A stretch of DNA of 64,000 nucleotides. Source: Symsagittifera roscoffensis. Its lineage: Eukaryota > Xenacoelomorpha > Acoela > Convolutidae. Location of the stretch: positions 36,217,716 through 36,281,715 of the forward strand of contig NC_087064.1 in assembly GCF_963678635.1 (NCBI RefSeq), in the 5' to 3' direction. A program made the translations under genes and the position numbers. Below the pieces are notes generated by a model that did no database searches, was not told the DNA's origin, and was given only the letters and a program-made list of their open reading frames with translations. Every line of letters starts with the position of its first letter. Positions within the stretch are counted from its first letter, which is position 1. Shown in pieces: positions 56,301 through 64,000 of this stretch.

Positions 56301-59167
56301 ATAAATCGGCGGCCCACATAATTGTTTTTGAACAAAATGTGAATTGCACTAAGTAATTTTTCATCTATGACCGTTTCTATCTACCAATCTGCTTTTTTAT
56401 AACAGCAGACAGTAGACATTTTCGTTAGCGAAAAAAATTATTATCAAAAAATTACTGTACATGCTCATTACTTGTAAAATCAGGCTCGTTATTTTATGGT
56501 GAGTCGTAAAACTACGGATCGTTAAAATCAGTGAAATTGCTACATCGACTTTGAACCATCCAATTTATTGACTTCTTGAGAGTTCCAAGTCATAAAACTA
56601 ACGGTTAAACCTTTCCTTTTAGAGGCTAACGAAGCCACTGAAGCTAATGAAGCTACTGAAGCGAATAGTACGTATTGAAACATTATGGATCCCTTAGTTG
56701 CCAAACCAGAAACTGTTTGAATAGTTAACCCTTCCGCTCACATTGGGGCCAAGGGTATACAACTACACTTCCAATTGATTGTTTTAAAGCCAGATGAATA
56801 AAAACTAGAATTTCTGATGTAGTTTAAGACTTGATAGCAATCTAATTTACACGTTTTTATTGCTATTCAGTGCTCCTTGATATACCAAGAGTGATGAACA
56901 TTGTTTCATGCTGTTTGCTTCAAAATGGTGGACAGTACCGATGTTGTTTTCGCCCAATTGCTTTAGATTGCTATCACTGTGCTTTCAATAGACAGCGAGT
57001 GAATCAGATATTTTTAACGTATTCCTCCGATTTGAAGTTAAAATTAGTCTAATTTAGTTAATTTTTTAATTTTCAGGTGGTTTCTACGAACTAGCAGCAC
57101 CAAGCAGTATGAGTTCCGACAACTGCATCGAGTGTCAGCGCGAGCGAGCAGCATTGGCGGCCGCAGCACTGGGCCAGCATCCGGTACCTGTAATGACAGC
57201 TCAATTTCAGCAGCATCACAATCGACAGGGTGGCGATGCTTGTCTGGTCAACCATCCAGGTATGGGTGGGGGAACATCCAGTGGTGTTTTAACCCCAGCC
57301 ACCTCGACTATTATGAGCATGAGTTCGAATCCCCCTGACAACCACTCCTCGTGTCCTACTCCTTCTGGAGGGTTCATGCAGAACTACTACGGCGGGATTC
57401 CCCCATCAAGCGTCGGAGGACCTGGTGGAGCTCCCAACATGCACGCTTTAAGAGGAGCAATGGTGAACACACACCAAAGTGGCAGCTCCAGTCCGATGAA
57501 TGTCGGTGGACATAATAAACAACATGGCGGCTCTTCGAGTGCACATTACGTAGACCACGTGAATAATAATCATAGCCATCAGCAGCAGCAAACGATGTCA
57601 GGAGTTTGTCCCCCGGTGGCAGCAAATGCCCAATATCACCAGCTGGCTAATAACGACTACACTAAATTGGACGACTCCATATCAGGTATGTACGCTAGCC
57701 AGTTAGAATCATCATTAGTCGTAGCAATGGTGGTAGCATATAGAATTTAGAATTTAAGTTGAATGAGATTTCTTTCGGTTTTGATATTGAAATATCGCTT
57801 CGGATTTGTTCGAGTAGATGTAGAAATCTATTAGAAGTTGCTGTAAAAAAAAAGAAATATATCTTAGATAGAGTTTGATATGATAGACGATGGTTTATTT
57901 GACCTTGCATATTTAACACTCTTGGTCTTGAGCACTTATGACTGCAAACAACGCGCCACTTCCTTAGGCTAATTGCACTTGTCTTATAATGTGCGCTTTT
58001 CAGGGTCCATAACTTCCAAGACGTAGGTTTTCTCGTTACTCCTGGGACTGTTTTGTGCTCAACCTATCAACCATTCCTCTATTCCTTTCAAGCAGACGAA
58101 AAACTAACTGGTCTAAAATTAACATACCCCCATTGAGAGTTAATTAGTCTATCTCTCGGTTTTGTGAATAATTTTCATTTAGTTGGTAATTTGTCTGCTT
58201 GAACCACATTTCTGGATGGACACAGGATAGATTAATCATTTTAATTAATCCAAGCTGGCAATGTTTTAAACTTGAGACTAATGATTTGCGTTAAAACCGA
58301 TTTTATTTTCAATTTTCGATATCAGTTCCGTTATTCTAACAGCATGATTAAATGCACAAACATATTCGTTTTGAACGTTAATGATAAATGTTCAGTTTGC
58401 TTTTTGTCGAAAAGTTACCTTGTGATCAAAAAAAACTTTAAAGCGGCGGCTTCATGTGGAGTTTGTGAACCAGATTTTTAAATAAAATGTTTTCACCGCT
58501 TTGATTGAAAACTACACCTCAGTTTAATTCTTTTAGTTAGCTTCGATCTTCAAACTGACCGTTTTAAAAAATATGTCGAATTGTTTTTTTAGAATCCGAA
58601 CCTGAGAGCAGCACCCCTCCCCCTCAACAATCAGCTTCAACTGGAGGGGGCAATCATTACAACTGCAGTTACTCCACTGGAAACGAAAACAACGTGAAAG
58701 GGTCAGCTAACCGACACTCATTTATCAACTCGCAGCACCACCACCAATACCCCAACAATCCCGGCTCGAATCTCCCAACGTCCGCTTCTTTTCTGTCCGG
58801 TGGCACTCTTCCCGGAAATAACAATAACAATGTGGGCCACAACCATAAGCATAACAACAACACGTACAGTGCCGATTTTTCTATGATAAACGCGACAGGT
58901 AACAACACCTACAGTAACCAAGACGTCCCTTATGATCTGATGTCGAATTCAGTGACAGCGTCCGGAGGCGGTGCCACCATCGGAGGACATCCGAGTGCTT
59001 CCAGAATCCAGCAGGATCCAGCGAGCACTGGCAACTCCGGATCGCCGGCTAATTCGAGTTCCCAGACCCACTCCCGACCTAGAATGGGAATCTCGTCTAC
59101 CGTCCCATCAGCTTTAGGAAGGAGCGTGGCGTCGCTTCCTCCATACGCAGGCGCTGACGCATGCTAA
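29228..59167 (+). CDS. robo: Roundabout (Robo) axon-guidance receptor, 21 coding exons
   Basis: Spliced model: join(29228-29309, 31853-32011, 35813-35980, 36926-37213, 38588-38735, 40655-40785, 41693-41826, 45479-45647, 45811-45976, 47987-48277, 48816-48979, 49249-49382, 51196-51476, 51708-51961, 52098-52316, 53481-53543, 54498-54602, 55882-56151, 56623-56667, 57077-57685, 58593-59167). It totals 4,455 nt and 1,484 residues with no internal stop, and every junction phase matches. The order is signal peptide, Ig1-Ig5, FN3 x3, TM (about 876-898), cytoplasmic tail, which is the Robo architecture; Robos are Slit receptors that steer axons and migrating cells. Matches to known Robos include LGEA at the end of Ig1, LDDRF and PPRGFPRPSISW in Ig2, GQAEAS in Ig3 and PSAPP before FN3-3. 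L1/neurofascin proteins have six Ig domains and a conserved ankyrin-binding tail, so they fit worse. The exact ends of exons 7/8 and the 5' UTR are the least certain parts. A single Robo is seen; paralogues elsewhere cannot be excluded. Confidence 0.93.
29890..30075 (-). mobile_element. degraded partial copy of the hAT-like MITE in robo intron 1
   Basis: In reverse orientation this shares several blocks with 60385-60545: GGACCCTTTGGGT, GGCAGGGGT, AATCCCTGA and AATTTTTAGGGTCG. The end near 30060 (CTCAAATCAGC) looks like a decayed terminal repeat. Boundaries are approximate. Confidence 0.65.
31853..32011 (+). CDS. robo: robo exon 2: first half of Ig1
   Basis: Acceptor TTTCAG at 31852, donor GTACGT at 32012, phase 1 to phase 1. 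It encodes residues 28-80. The PPLLISEP strand start, first Ig cysteine (about residue 62, LKCHARG) and core tryptophan (about 74, FTWYKE) are visible. Robo Ig1 normally carries much of the Slit-binding surface. Confidence 0.9.
35813..35980 (+). CDS. robo: robo exon 3: second half of Ig1
   Basis: Acceptor TTTTAG, donor GTGAGT, phase 1 to phase 1. It encodes residues 81-136, including the second Ig1 cysteine in GIYYCKAN (about residue 117), followed by LGEAWS. The latter corresponds to the LGEAVS stretch seen at this position in Robo proteins. Confidence 0.9.
36926..37213 (+). CDS. robo: robo exon 4: Ig2
   Basis: A single exon encodes all of Ig2 (residues 137-232): LDDRF at the Ig1-Ig2 joint, cysteines near 161 and 213, tryptophan near 174 in PPRGFPRPSISWEKDG. 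This Pro-Pro-Arg/Lys-Gly motif is characteristic of Robo Ig2. The donor is GTTAGT and both boundaries are phase 1. Confidence 0.93.
38588..38735 (+). CDS. robo: robo exon 5: first half of Ig3
   Basis: Acceptor ATTTAG at 38587. It encodes residues 233-281: KPPMFIKLPP at the start, cysteine near 257 and tryptophan near 267 (DVRWHTD). It ends in phase 2 at donor GTTAGT. An AG two bases into the exon would shift the frame and is rejected. Confidence 0.87.
40655..40785 (+). CDS. robo: robo exon 6: second half of Ig3
   Basis: Acceptor TGCGCAG, phase 2 in, phase 1 out at donor GTAAGA. It encodes residues 282-325 with the second Ig3 cysteine (about 307, GIYTCKAEN), then DVGQAEASS, which aligns with the GKAEAS stretch in Robo Ig3. 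Confidence 0.9.
41693..41826 (+). CDS. robo: robo exon 7: first half of Ig4
   Basis: Acceptor GTTTCAG, phase 1 in. It encodes residues 326-370 with cysteine near 351 (TLDCRTKD) and tryptophan near 360 (IITWTTP). The end is uncertain. Joining in frame to the strong acceptor at 45478 requires a weak GTTCGT donor after 41826. The better donor GTAATT after 41830 would need the internal acceptor at 45503. Confidence 0.8.
43149..43690 (+). repeat. interspersed repeat R5, copy in robo intron 7
   Basis: Same orientation and order of landmarks as the 23.8-kb copy: ACTTTCGATACGAAAGT, GCGCGATATATTTCGCGC at 43381-43398, and TCAGGG-CTTCA-CCCTGA at 43655-43671. The two hairpins are 274 bp apart in both copies. 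A G-run lies near 43527-43536. Confidence 0.8.
45479..45647 (+). CDS. robo: robo exon 8: second half of Ig4
   Basis: The strong acceptor (CTTTCTGTTTCAG) opens residues 371-426: FSAYGKYYVTSEGTLFV and the second Ig4 cysteine in GTYTCKNG (about 406). To stay in frame with exon 9 the exon must end in phase 1. That occurs only before GCAAGT at 45648, a good match to the minor GC-AG class of intron. Confidence 0.85.
45648..45810 (+). other. robo intron 8, apparent GC-AG intron
   Basis: The frame requires exon 8 to end in phase 1. The only fitting donor is A|GCAAGT, which matches the consensus of the rare GC-AG class, and the acceptor is TTTTCCAG. Nearby GT dinucleotides (45641, 45652) give the wrong phase. 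Confidence 0.75.
45811..45976 (+). CDS. robo: robo exon 9: first half of Ig5
   Basis: Acceptor TTTTCCAG. It encodes residues 427-481: PLIQLGSSDQ, first cysteine near 455 (VLLCEGSS) and tryptophan near 468 (ISWSKDGQPF). It ends in phase 2 at donor GTTAGT. Confidence 0.9.
46067..46250. repeat. 184-bp inverted-repeat element in robo intron 9, possible MITE
   Basis: CAGATTTCGTCC-type motifs face right in the left half (46072, 46117) and their complements (GACGAAATCTG, GGGACAAGATCTG, GGGACAGAATCTG) occur in the right half. The ends read TGGCACAG and CTGCCA. No clear target duplication was found. Confidence 0.5.
47987..48277 (+). CDS. robo: robo exon 10: end of Ig5 and start of FN3-1
   Basis: Phase 2 in and out. 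Residues 482-578 hold the second Ig5 cysteine (about 506, GEYTCTAKSPAG), a linker, and the first half of fibronectin III repeat 1: PGPPEGKPYV and the FN3 tryptophan in VELNWKPP (about 560). The linker is acidic and Gly/Ser-containing. Confidence 0.92.
48816..48979 (+). CDS. robo: robo exon 11: second half of FN3-1
   Basis: Acceptor TGTCTAG, phase 2 in, phase 1 out at GTTAGT. Residues 579-633 show the FN3 end pattern: LRPGRTYLFVARAMNDYG followed by SDISEPATL. This aligns closely with LKPNAIYLFLVRAANAYG in vertebrate Robo FN3-1. Confidence 0.93.
49249..49382 (+). CDS. robo: robo exon 12: linker and start of FN3-2
   Basis: Residues 634-678: an acidic linker (FPEFDESEIPML) then a charged stretch and the FN3-2 tryptophan in SLRVSWI. 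Phase 1 in, phase 0 out at GTAAGC. This is one of the few phase-0 junctions in the gene. Confidence 0.88.
51196..51476 (+). CDS. robo: robo exon 13: rest of FN3-2 and start of FN3-3
   Basis: Acceptor TTTTTTAG, phase 0 in. Residues 679-771 include IKGFRLQF, LPYTMYNISVQPFNGE (FN3 F-G region) and the PPSAPPSSV linker that in Robo opens FN3-3. It ends in phase 2 at GTAAGA. Confidence 0.92.
51708..51961 (+). CDS. robo: robo exon 14: FN3-3
   Basis: Acceptor TCTTTAG, phase 2 in, phase 1 out. Residues 772-856 complete the third FN3 repeat: GTVNISWGLPP, NGPLMGYNLRV and ELAAFNKAGMGVYSQP. The reading frame stays open upstream into the intron, but the domain and acceptor set the real start here. Confidence 0.9.
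52098..52316 (+). CDS. robo: robo exon 15: transmembrane segment and juxtamembrane region
   Basis: Residues 857-929. A hydrophobic span from about 876 to 898 (ILIYAGLGVLTLVLVGAVVY...) is followed by a Cys/Arg-containing juxtamembrane stretch. KTYTG resembles the TYAG tyrosine just inside the membrane in vertebrate Robo. The acceptor is ATTTAAG and the donor GTAAGT. At 219 nt with phase 1 on both sides, it begins the run of symmetric tail exons. Confidence 0.9.
53238..53272 (+). CDS. possible alternative last exon of robo (short tail)
   Basis: Inside intron 15 a pyrimidine-rich acceptor (TTTCATTCCTCAG) is followed in the right phase by NQSYSVAKISF and TAG. An AATAAA lies at 53333-53338, only 61 nt after the stop, with T/G-rich sequence beyond. 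Spliced from exon 15 it would give a 940-residue receptor lacking almost all of the tail. This is a prediction from signals only; chance cannot be excluded for so short an exon. Confidence 0.35.
53481..53543 (+). CDS. robo: robo exon 16: small cytoplasmic exon, Tyr-rich
   Basis: A 63-nt exon, residues 930-950, reading TYYYYFYTNPEELLTSPRSP. Acceptor CTTTTTAG, donor GTAAGT, phase 1 both sides. It has five tyrosines in the first seven residues and an SPRSPR basic/proline-directed stretch. The frame fits the flanking exons exactly. Confidence 0.82.
54498..54602 (+). CDS. robo: robo exon 17: cytoplasmic tail
   Basis: A 105-nt exon, residues 951-985, including LDVDSLSPQAKLMPHNYFN. Acceptor GTTTCAG, donor GTAAGT, phase 1 both sides. 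No known motif recognised beyond tyrosines in HNYFNMQYP. Confidence 0.83.
55109..55146 (+). repeat. (ATCGA)n microsatellite in robo intron 17
   Basis: About seven tandem copies of a 5-bp unit (AATCG), ending in AATACAATT. Confidence 0.9.
55882..56151 (+). CDS. robo: robo exon 18: cytoplasmic tail with QYAEIP motif
   Basis: A 270-nt exon, residues 986-1075. It is His/Gly-rich (HHQMMNPGGGVHHGGRGG) and ends in GDPQYAEIP with tyrosine near 1071. YAEI is reminiscent of the conserved Robo CC0/CC1 tyrosine motifs and of SH2-type sites; that link is inference. The acceptor TGTTTTAG has a poor pyrimidine tract, and an alternative AG lies at 55853-55854. The donor is GTGTGT. Confidence 0.82.
56623..56667 (+). 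CDS. robo: robo exon 19: 45-nt microexon encoding EANEAT repeats
   Basis: Acceptor CCTTTTAG, donor GTACGT, phase 1 both sides. It encodes an acidic repeat, EANEATEANEATEAN (residues 1076-1090), placed between QYAEIP of exon 18 and GFYELAAP of exon 20. Because it is 15 codons long, inclusion or skipping keeps the frame. Its codon-level repetition suggests growth by tandem duplication. Confidence 0.72.
57077..57685 (+). CDS. robo: robo exon 20: long low-complexity tail exon
   Basis: A 609-nt exon, residues 1091-1293. It starts GFYELAAPSS, has a Cys/Arg/Ala segment (CIECQRERAALAAAALGQH), then Gly, Ser, Asn, His and Gln-rich sequence with a short Gln run (HSHQQQQ), and ends NDYTKLDDSIS. Acceptor TTTTCAG, donor GTATGT. 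No folded domain recognised; probably disordered. Confidence 0.87.
58593..59167 (+). CDS. robo: robo exon 21: C-terminal tail and stop
   Basis: Acceptor TTTTTTTAG, phase 1. Residues 1294-1484, rich in Asn, Ser, His and Gly. STPPPPQQ near the start is the only poly-proline run in the tail; DVPYDLM is a further tyrosine motif. The protein ends SLPPYAGADAC before TAA at 59165-59167. Confidence 0.87.
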
Positions 59168-59443
59168 TCTGTGGCAGTCTCTTCTAGCCCCGAACCCTTT
59201 AATCTAATTCCCTTTTGAAAAGGGAAGAGTAATTTCAAATATACAAAACTCTTAGTTTCTACAGATTATGACCAATGTGAATTTCAAATTATTCTTCGTG
59301 CAGATGAACTCCACCTATGAATTGCTGCGTGGCTGTATCTTCCAGAGATTGGTAAATAAGACAAAGAAGACTCTGACAAAACTTCTGACCTTAAAATCTT
59401 ACACACAATTATGAAGCAATAGAACAATATTTTGTACAAACTT

Positions 59444-59449
59444 AATAAA
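59444..59449 (+). terminator. candidate robo poly(A) signal
   Basis: AATAAA about 277 nt after the stop codon, followed within 30 nt by T/GT-rich sequence. A second AATAAA is at 59633-59638. Either could end the 3' UTR. Confidence 0.5.
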
Positions 59450-59639
59450 TTGCTTTGTCGAAAAATTTTATGTTAGTTTTTAAAATACTTAATTCATTTC
59501 TATCCCTTTGTTTTGTTTCCTAAGTTAAAGGGGTAAAAAAATTCTACAAATTATCCTGCTCATCAAAAACTGCCACTATACTTTGCATCCGCTCCATGAT
59601 TCCGATAAAAAGCTAAAGAAAAGCGATGCAATAATAAAT

Positions 59640-60376
59640 TTTTATAACGTCATTGTCTTCGAATGCGTTTCTATTTTGGGATTAAAAGACTTACCCTGTA
59701 ATGGTTATGCTCAGAGTCAAACTTAAAGCTTTGACTAATGTTTGTTTTTTTGCTCGAAAAAAATCAAACCACCCCACGCTTGAAGTAATCGTAAATCGTA
59801 AAATATTAAATATTGTGGTGGGCATACTTTGTGGCGTATTGGCCGGCTAGTTTTTCCGGCAGAAGCAAGGAAAAGAAAAATTGAATGCTTCCCCTCACGC
59901 AAATTGAGGCTGCAGAACTAAAATTCATGGATCATGTGGTACATCATGCCGAAGTCATTAACATTGAATTAAACAGTTAGTAATTGATTTCTGGTGCTTT
60001 GCACAACCTTCTTTTGTGATGCTGAGAGTAGGTGGATCGAAGATTTTCAAAAACATACAACGATATCCTTGTCTTCAAAAAAATTAATAAACGAAAAAAA
60101 ATTTAAACTTTTTCGTAAATTTTTGTACTAAAAACTTAATTTTGTATGCAAATTAACATGGCCAAGAAAACGCTTAATGAAGCGTCAAAAACTGGGTTTC
60201 ATTATACTAAAATCAAACATTTTTAGCCTAAATAGCCAATATTAATATGTAACGAATGTTAATCGATCGCTTTACTTGCTCGAAATTGGACTAAGGCTCA
60301 AAAATTTTAAACCAGTTTTTCTCAAATCTTAGAGTTTTTTGAAAATTTCCTAATGTCGAATCACGACTGAAAGGGC
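59640..60376. other. 3' flank of robo
   Basis: AT-rich sequence between the second candidate poly(A) signal and the MITE; no gene or known element recognised. Confidence 0.5.
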
Positions 60377-60384
60377 TTTCACAT

Positions 60385-60797
60385 CAGTGGCGGATTTAGG
60401 GCGATGGGGGCGGGGGTGGGTGCCTTTTCCTCCCCCCCCCCCTCAGGGATTCGACCCCTGCCGACCCAAAGGGTCCGCCCTTGGTACTTTTAAGAAATCA
60501 ATCTTTGGCAGATCGACCCTAAAATTTTTCTAAAGGCACCTTTGACGCCAATATATAATAATTTTGAGGGGAAGGGCGCGCCAAAAAAAGCTATTTTTTT
60601 TGTCAAAATTTTCTAAAAAGTGCCCAAAAACAGCTTTTTTGACCGGTTTTACAAAAATTTGCTAGCGGCGTAGAAAATTGGGCCAAAACAGCGTCTTTTT
60701 AGTGCTTTAGGAGAATTCGGAAAATCAATTTGTCGACTTAAAAAAAAGGTTGTCAAAATTTTCAAAAAATATTGAGAAAATTCTACATCCGCCCCTG
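60385..60797. mobile_element. hAT-like MITE, 413 bp, with intact target-site duplication
   Basis: The ends are CAGTGGCGGATTTAG and, inverted, CAGGGGCGGATGTAG. The element is flanked by identical 8-bp sequences TTTCACAT at 60377-60384 and 60798-60805. An 8-bp duplication and CAG-type ends fit the hAT superfamily. There is no coding capacity; the interior has a C-run and AT-rich sequence. A degraded relative lies in robo intron 1. Confidence 0.88.
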
Positions 60798-60805
60798 TTT
60801 CACAT

Positions 60806-63800
60806 GATATCTGTTTCATTCCGATAACCTTTTGTGGTATGTGATTTTGCAAGCATTATAAAAAAACACATCCAAATACAAAGTTCTTGCACGTTTTCAT
60901 ATGGCTGGAACAACAAAAATTGAGAAACCTAAGCATGAAGCAAGACTAAAATTAAGTGGAATCAAATGGAGGAGGTTTGATTACTGTGCAAAAATCACGA
61001 AATTTTTACAAAAAAAGTGGTTGCTTATTCATTTTAATGGTGATTTTGATGCAAGTAGTGCAAAGAGAGAAAAACAAAGTGTTTACTTGATTTGAGTTGA
61101 ACACTAAAAATCTGAACCATTTTTTCTTGATACAGATTTAAAATATCAATTGAATAATCATTGAAGGGTCTTTAGTTTGATATATATTTTCACTGCATCT
61201 TACGTTTTTTGTAGTATCTGGTTTTTGTAGGAAACTGCAGAAAAAAAACAGAAAACAACCAATGGCAGTTTTGTTTCTACATCAGCGATTAGAAAAAAAT
61301 CTATCAAAAAGTTTAAAAAAGTTGAAGTAGATCAATTTTATAAAAAGTACGTACTGGAGCACTTAGATTTAAATGAATTAGGCTGAACAGAGTGAAAATT
61401 ATGAGAGAACAAAACAAATTTAATCTGCATATTTCAAGCAATTTTTGTGCAAAATGAGCAGCATACTAAACTTCGTACCATTTATTTTCAGTTTAAGAAT
61501 TTTGTCTTGATGATAGAGAAAAAAGATGTTCGTATGAAATGTTCAGTTCTGGATTTTAGCCAACTGATTTTTGGAAAAATTCGATTTGATTTTAAAAAAT
61601 TTAATATATTTGTTACAAACTTAACAAGTTTTTTTTAAATCTTAGATTCGTCTAGCAGACAACACTTTTTTGTATAGAATTAGTGAAGTTATGAGTAGCT
61701 TGGGTTTTGACTAAAAATTCAGATGGCTGTTTGATGGAACATGATCAAGGGCAATCCCATTGGAATGTCAGATCCGCATTTAAAACGATGCTGCCCAATC
61801 AGCCTCTAATTGTGCCTGCACTTCTCGAATAATTTTTTCTTGTCAAACGATCAAAGCCTTAAAACCTAATGATATCAATTATGGATTTTGGTTATTGGCG
61901 AAGTTTAGCACGCTAGTTGAAATTTGACCAGTATCAATTGAGAAACTTAGTAGTATCCTTTTGATTTTATAAGGTGCTCTTCCGTTTGTGAAAACGATTG
62001 CTCTCAGTTTCAATTTTAAATTTCAGTGAACTAAAAAAAATCAAACAGTTTACTCATTAGTGTTTTTTACATTACCAGACCCAACTGTACTGTTTGTGAT
62101 TTGTAAACATATTCCTCAATAAGCTAAAAATAGATTTGTTGCGGAATCCGCAAAACTGCTAGTTTTTCTTGATCATTTTTTTGCTGTTATTGACTCCACA
62201 GAAAAATATTTAAAACAACAGAAAATTGCCTGTACTGCTGAAAATTGCTCTCAAATAGACAATAAAAATCAGGTATAATCAAACTGAACTATTGCAGAAT
62301 CTGCAGTTGCGTGCGAAATCTGCAAATTGTAATCACATTTGTGTGGGGATGCTAGTAACACATATAGTTACGTCCTGAAATTACATTTTTAACTTAAATC
62401 TGTTTCCGTGGGTCATCAGCAGGACTGTCCATCCGATATATCTCATTTACTGCCAACAGTTTGAACCCTTCAGATACACCTCAAATACTGAAAGATTGAA
62501 CAGTTTTCTGATCTCAAATACTGCGAGATTGAACGCCTTCCCGATTTCAAATACTGAAAAAAAAAGTTTTGAACTCAAACTCTGAAAGAATGAACACTTT
62601 TCCTACCTCGAAAACTGGGTTGTATGAAATACTGGAATGCTTGATGGGTTACAATGGTGAACTATCAATCAATTCCATTTATTTCCGACACTAAAAGGGT
62701 ACATCCACAATTTTAGGTGAACATTGATTCAAGATTTGTGTTTGGATTTCACTTACGACAATTATATGCTTGTTTTTGACTTCCGCATTTGCTAGATAAC
62801 AACTTGAGCTATAGCTCTTAATTTTTCCCGCAAGGACTAGTCCAGTTTGGTTTTTCAAACCAAATTTTGATCCACGTATATTTCTGGAGTCCGCTTACAT
62901 TTATCGAATCCGCTTACAATTTACTGATTCCAGAACAACTAGCTATATTTGCTTGTTGTGGAATTCGGGGCAAAAATGTGCCGTCAAAATTTTTGTTACA
63001 CATATTTGTACGCGGAATAATCGGAAACTCTGATGAATTTACTTACATTTTGGAACATGTTAAAGACTTGGTTCTGGAATCCAGGAGCATAAGACACTAA
63101 ATTGTTCGGCACCTATCCATTGCATAGTTTGGCCTAAGAAATGTAAATTTTTTTACTTTAACTACCTTAACTGGGTACCCATCCATCTTTTTTATTGATT
63201 GCTGAGGAAGCATCGGCTTATCAATACAGAAAAAGCGTGTTGGAAAGCTTGAAATCAGAAAAATTTTTGCGACATTTTGACTGAAAAATGGCAAAAATTG
63301 GTTTCAAGCTCCATATCGGTACTGCAGTATGCTTTTATAACACGTTTTGGTTACCAAAAGTGTCCATGAAATATCTTACAACAGTGTCCAAGAAAGTTTT
63401 TGCATAGAAAAATTTTTTAAGTTTTGTTTCTTTTCATCAATTCATCAATTACAACATATTTCTCTGAAATTTGATGAAAAATATGGTAAAAAATTTTGTG
63501 AACTTAAAAGACAAAATCTGGGCAAAACCTTGTCTCAGCTAGATTTTATACAAAAATTTGTCAATGTATTATAAAATGGGTAAATCTAAAAAGTTTGAAG
63601 ATTTTATTTTTGGAATTTCGCCAAACTTTATCCGCGATTGTTTTCATAAAACAAAATATAATATCCATAAAAATATTATCATCAACCAAAAACTAGAAGA
63701 AAAACCAAAAAAAATTGATAATCAAGCTTCTCTGCCAAAACTGAAGACGCTGTCAAAGTTAATTTGAGAGAACCTATGATATCAATGAGCTAGCCGCAAT

Positions 63801-64000
63801 TGAACTTGGAATAGGTATTTGAGAAAACAGTTGAAACAGTAAGAAACGTTCAACACAAGAAAGATACAAGCAAAATGATGCAATACAAGTCATATTGCAA
63901 AAACAAGTAAAACCAGAAAAGTTTTTCGTGGCAGGACGAAGCATTGAATGTCCCGACTGCCATTTAACGTCCCTAACATGAAAAAGTTTTCAAATTAGAA
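60806..64000. other. AT-rich region without recognised genes
   Basis: Contains several reading frames of 60-77 codons (for example 60901-61095, 62867-63100, 63558-63767), none with a domain I recognise or with supporting splice structure. Apart from the minisatellite at 62470-62640 I see nothing further. Confidence 0.5.
62470..62640 (+). repeat. ~33-bp minisatellite, 4-5 diverged units
   Basis: Units begin CTCAAATACTGAAAGATTGAA and end near TTTTCTGAT or a variant. Successive units start near 62480, 62514, 62547 and 62573, with a more diverged one near 62606. Confidence 0.75.

Noticed and set aside
29228-59167. L1CAM/neuroglian/neurofascin or Dscam identity for the receptor
   Set aside because: Only five Ig and three FN3 domains precede the membrane span, Ig2 carries the Robo PPRG...W signature, and no ankyrin-binding FIGQY-type motif is in the tail.
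60440-60470. GGATTCGACCCC as a tRNA B-box
   Set aside because: No matching A-box or cloverleaf; it is inside the MITE.
63558-63767. Lys-rich 69-codon frame (and neighbours at 60901-61095 and 63347-63574) as small genes
   Set aside because: AT-rich composition gives Lys/Phe/Asn-rich chance frames; no domain, splice or regulatory support.

Overview
This is eukaryotic DNA from an AT-rich invertebrate animal; I cannot name the species from the sequence. Genes have introns, there are long microsatellites and nested interspersed repeats, and there is no bacterial-style gene packing. The one confident protein-coding gene is on the + strand and fills the right half of the window.

Positions 1-28,000 (approx.) are intergenic and made almost entirely of repeats. 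A recurrent composite of (CT)n/(TATC)n microsatellite, a 20-bp GATC-containing minisatellite and a ~1.2-kb AT-rich repeat occurs three times, near 5.0-9.2, 18.1-20.9 and 21.5-23.8 kb. The third copy is broken by a 200-N assembly gap at 21,819-22,018. Between copies lie other repeat families in both orientations and a ~1.5-kb imperfect palindrome centred near 11,365. I see no intact transposase, reverse transcriptase or cellular gene here. The long Ser/Leu reading frames are translations of CT repeats.

Positions 29,228-59,167 hold a complete Roundabout (Robo) axon-guidance receptor. I assembled 21 coding exons whose splice phases agree throughout. They total 4,455 nt and predict 1,484 residues: signal peptide, five Ig domains, three fibronectin type III domains, one membrane span (about 876-898) and a ~586-residue cytoplasmic tail. 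Family assignment rests on the 5 Ig + 3 FN3 + TM order and on sequence similarity recalled from known Robo proteins. The tail is unusual. It is rich in Asn, His, Gln, Gly and Ser, has little of the proline-rich sequence typical of Robo CC2/CC3, and has only phase-1 exon junctions, so each internal tail exon could be skipped in frame. A 45-nt microexon sits between two tyrosine motifs. Intron 15 contains a possible alternative last exon with its own stop and poly(A) signal. Intron 8 appears to be a GC-AG intron.

Introns and the 3' flank carry transposon remnants. The clearest is a 413-bp hAT-like MITE at 60,385-60,797 with matching terminal inverted repeats and a perfect 8-bp target duplication; a degraded relative lies in robo intron 1. 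A ~540-bp repeat with two conserved hairpins occurs upstream of the gene and again in intron 7. From 61,000 to 64,000 I see only AT-rich sequence, short unsupported reading frames and one minisatellite.
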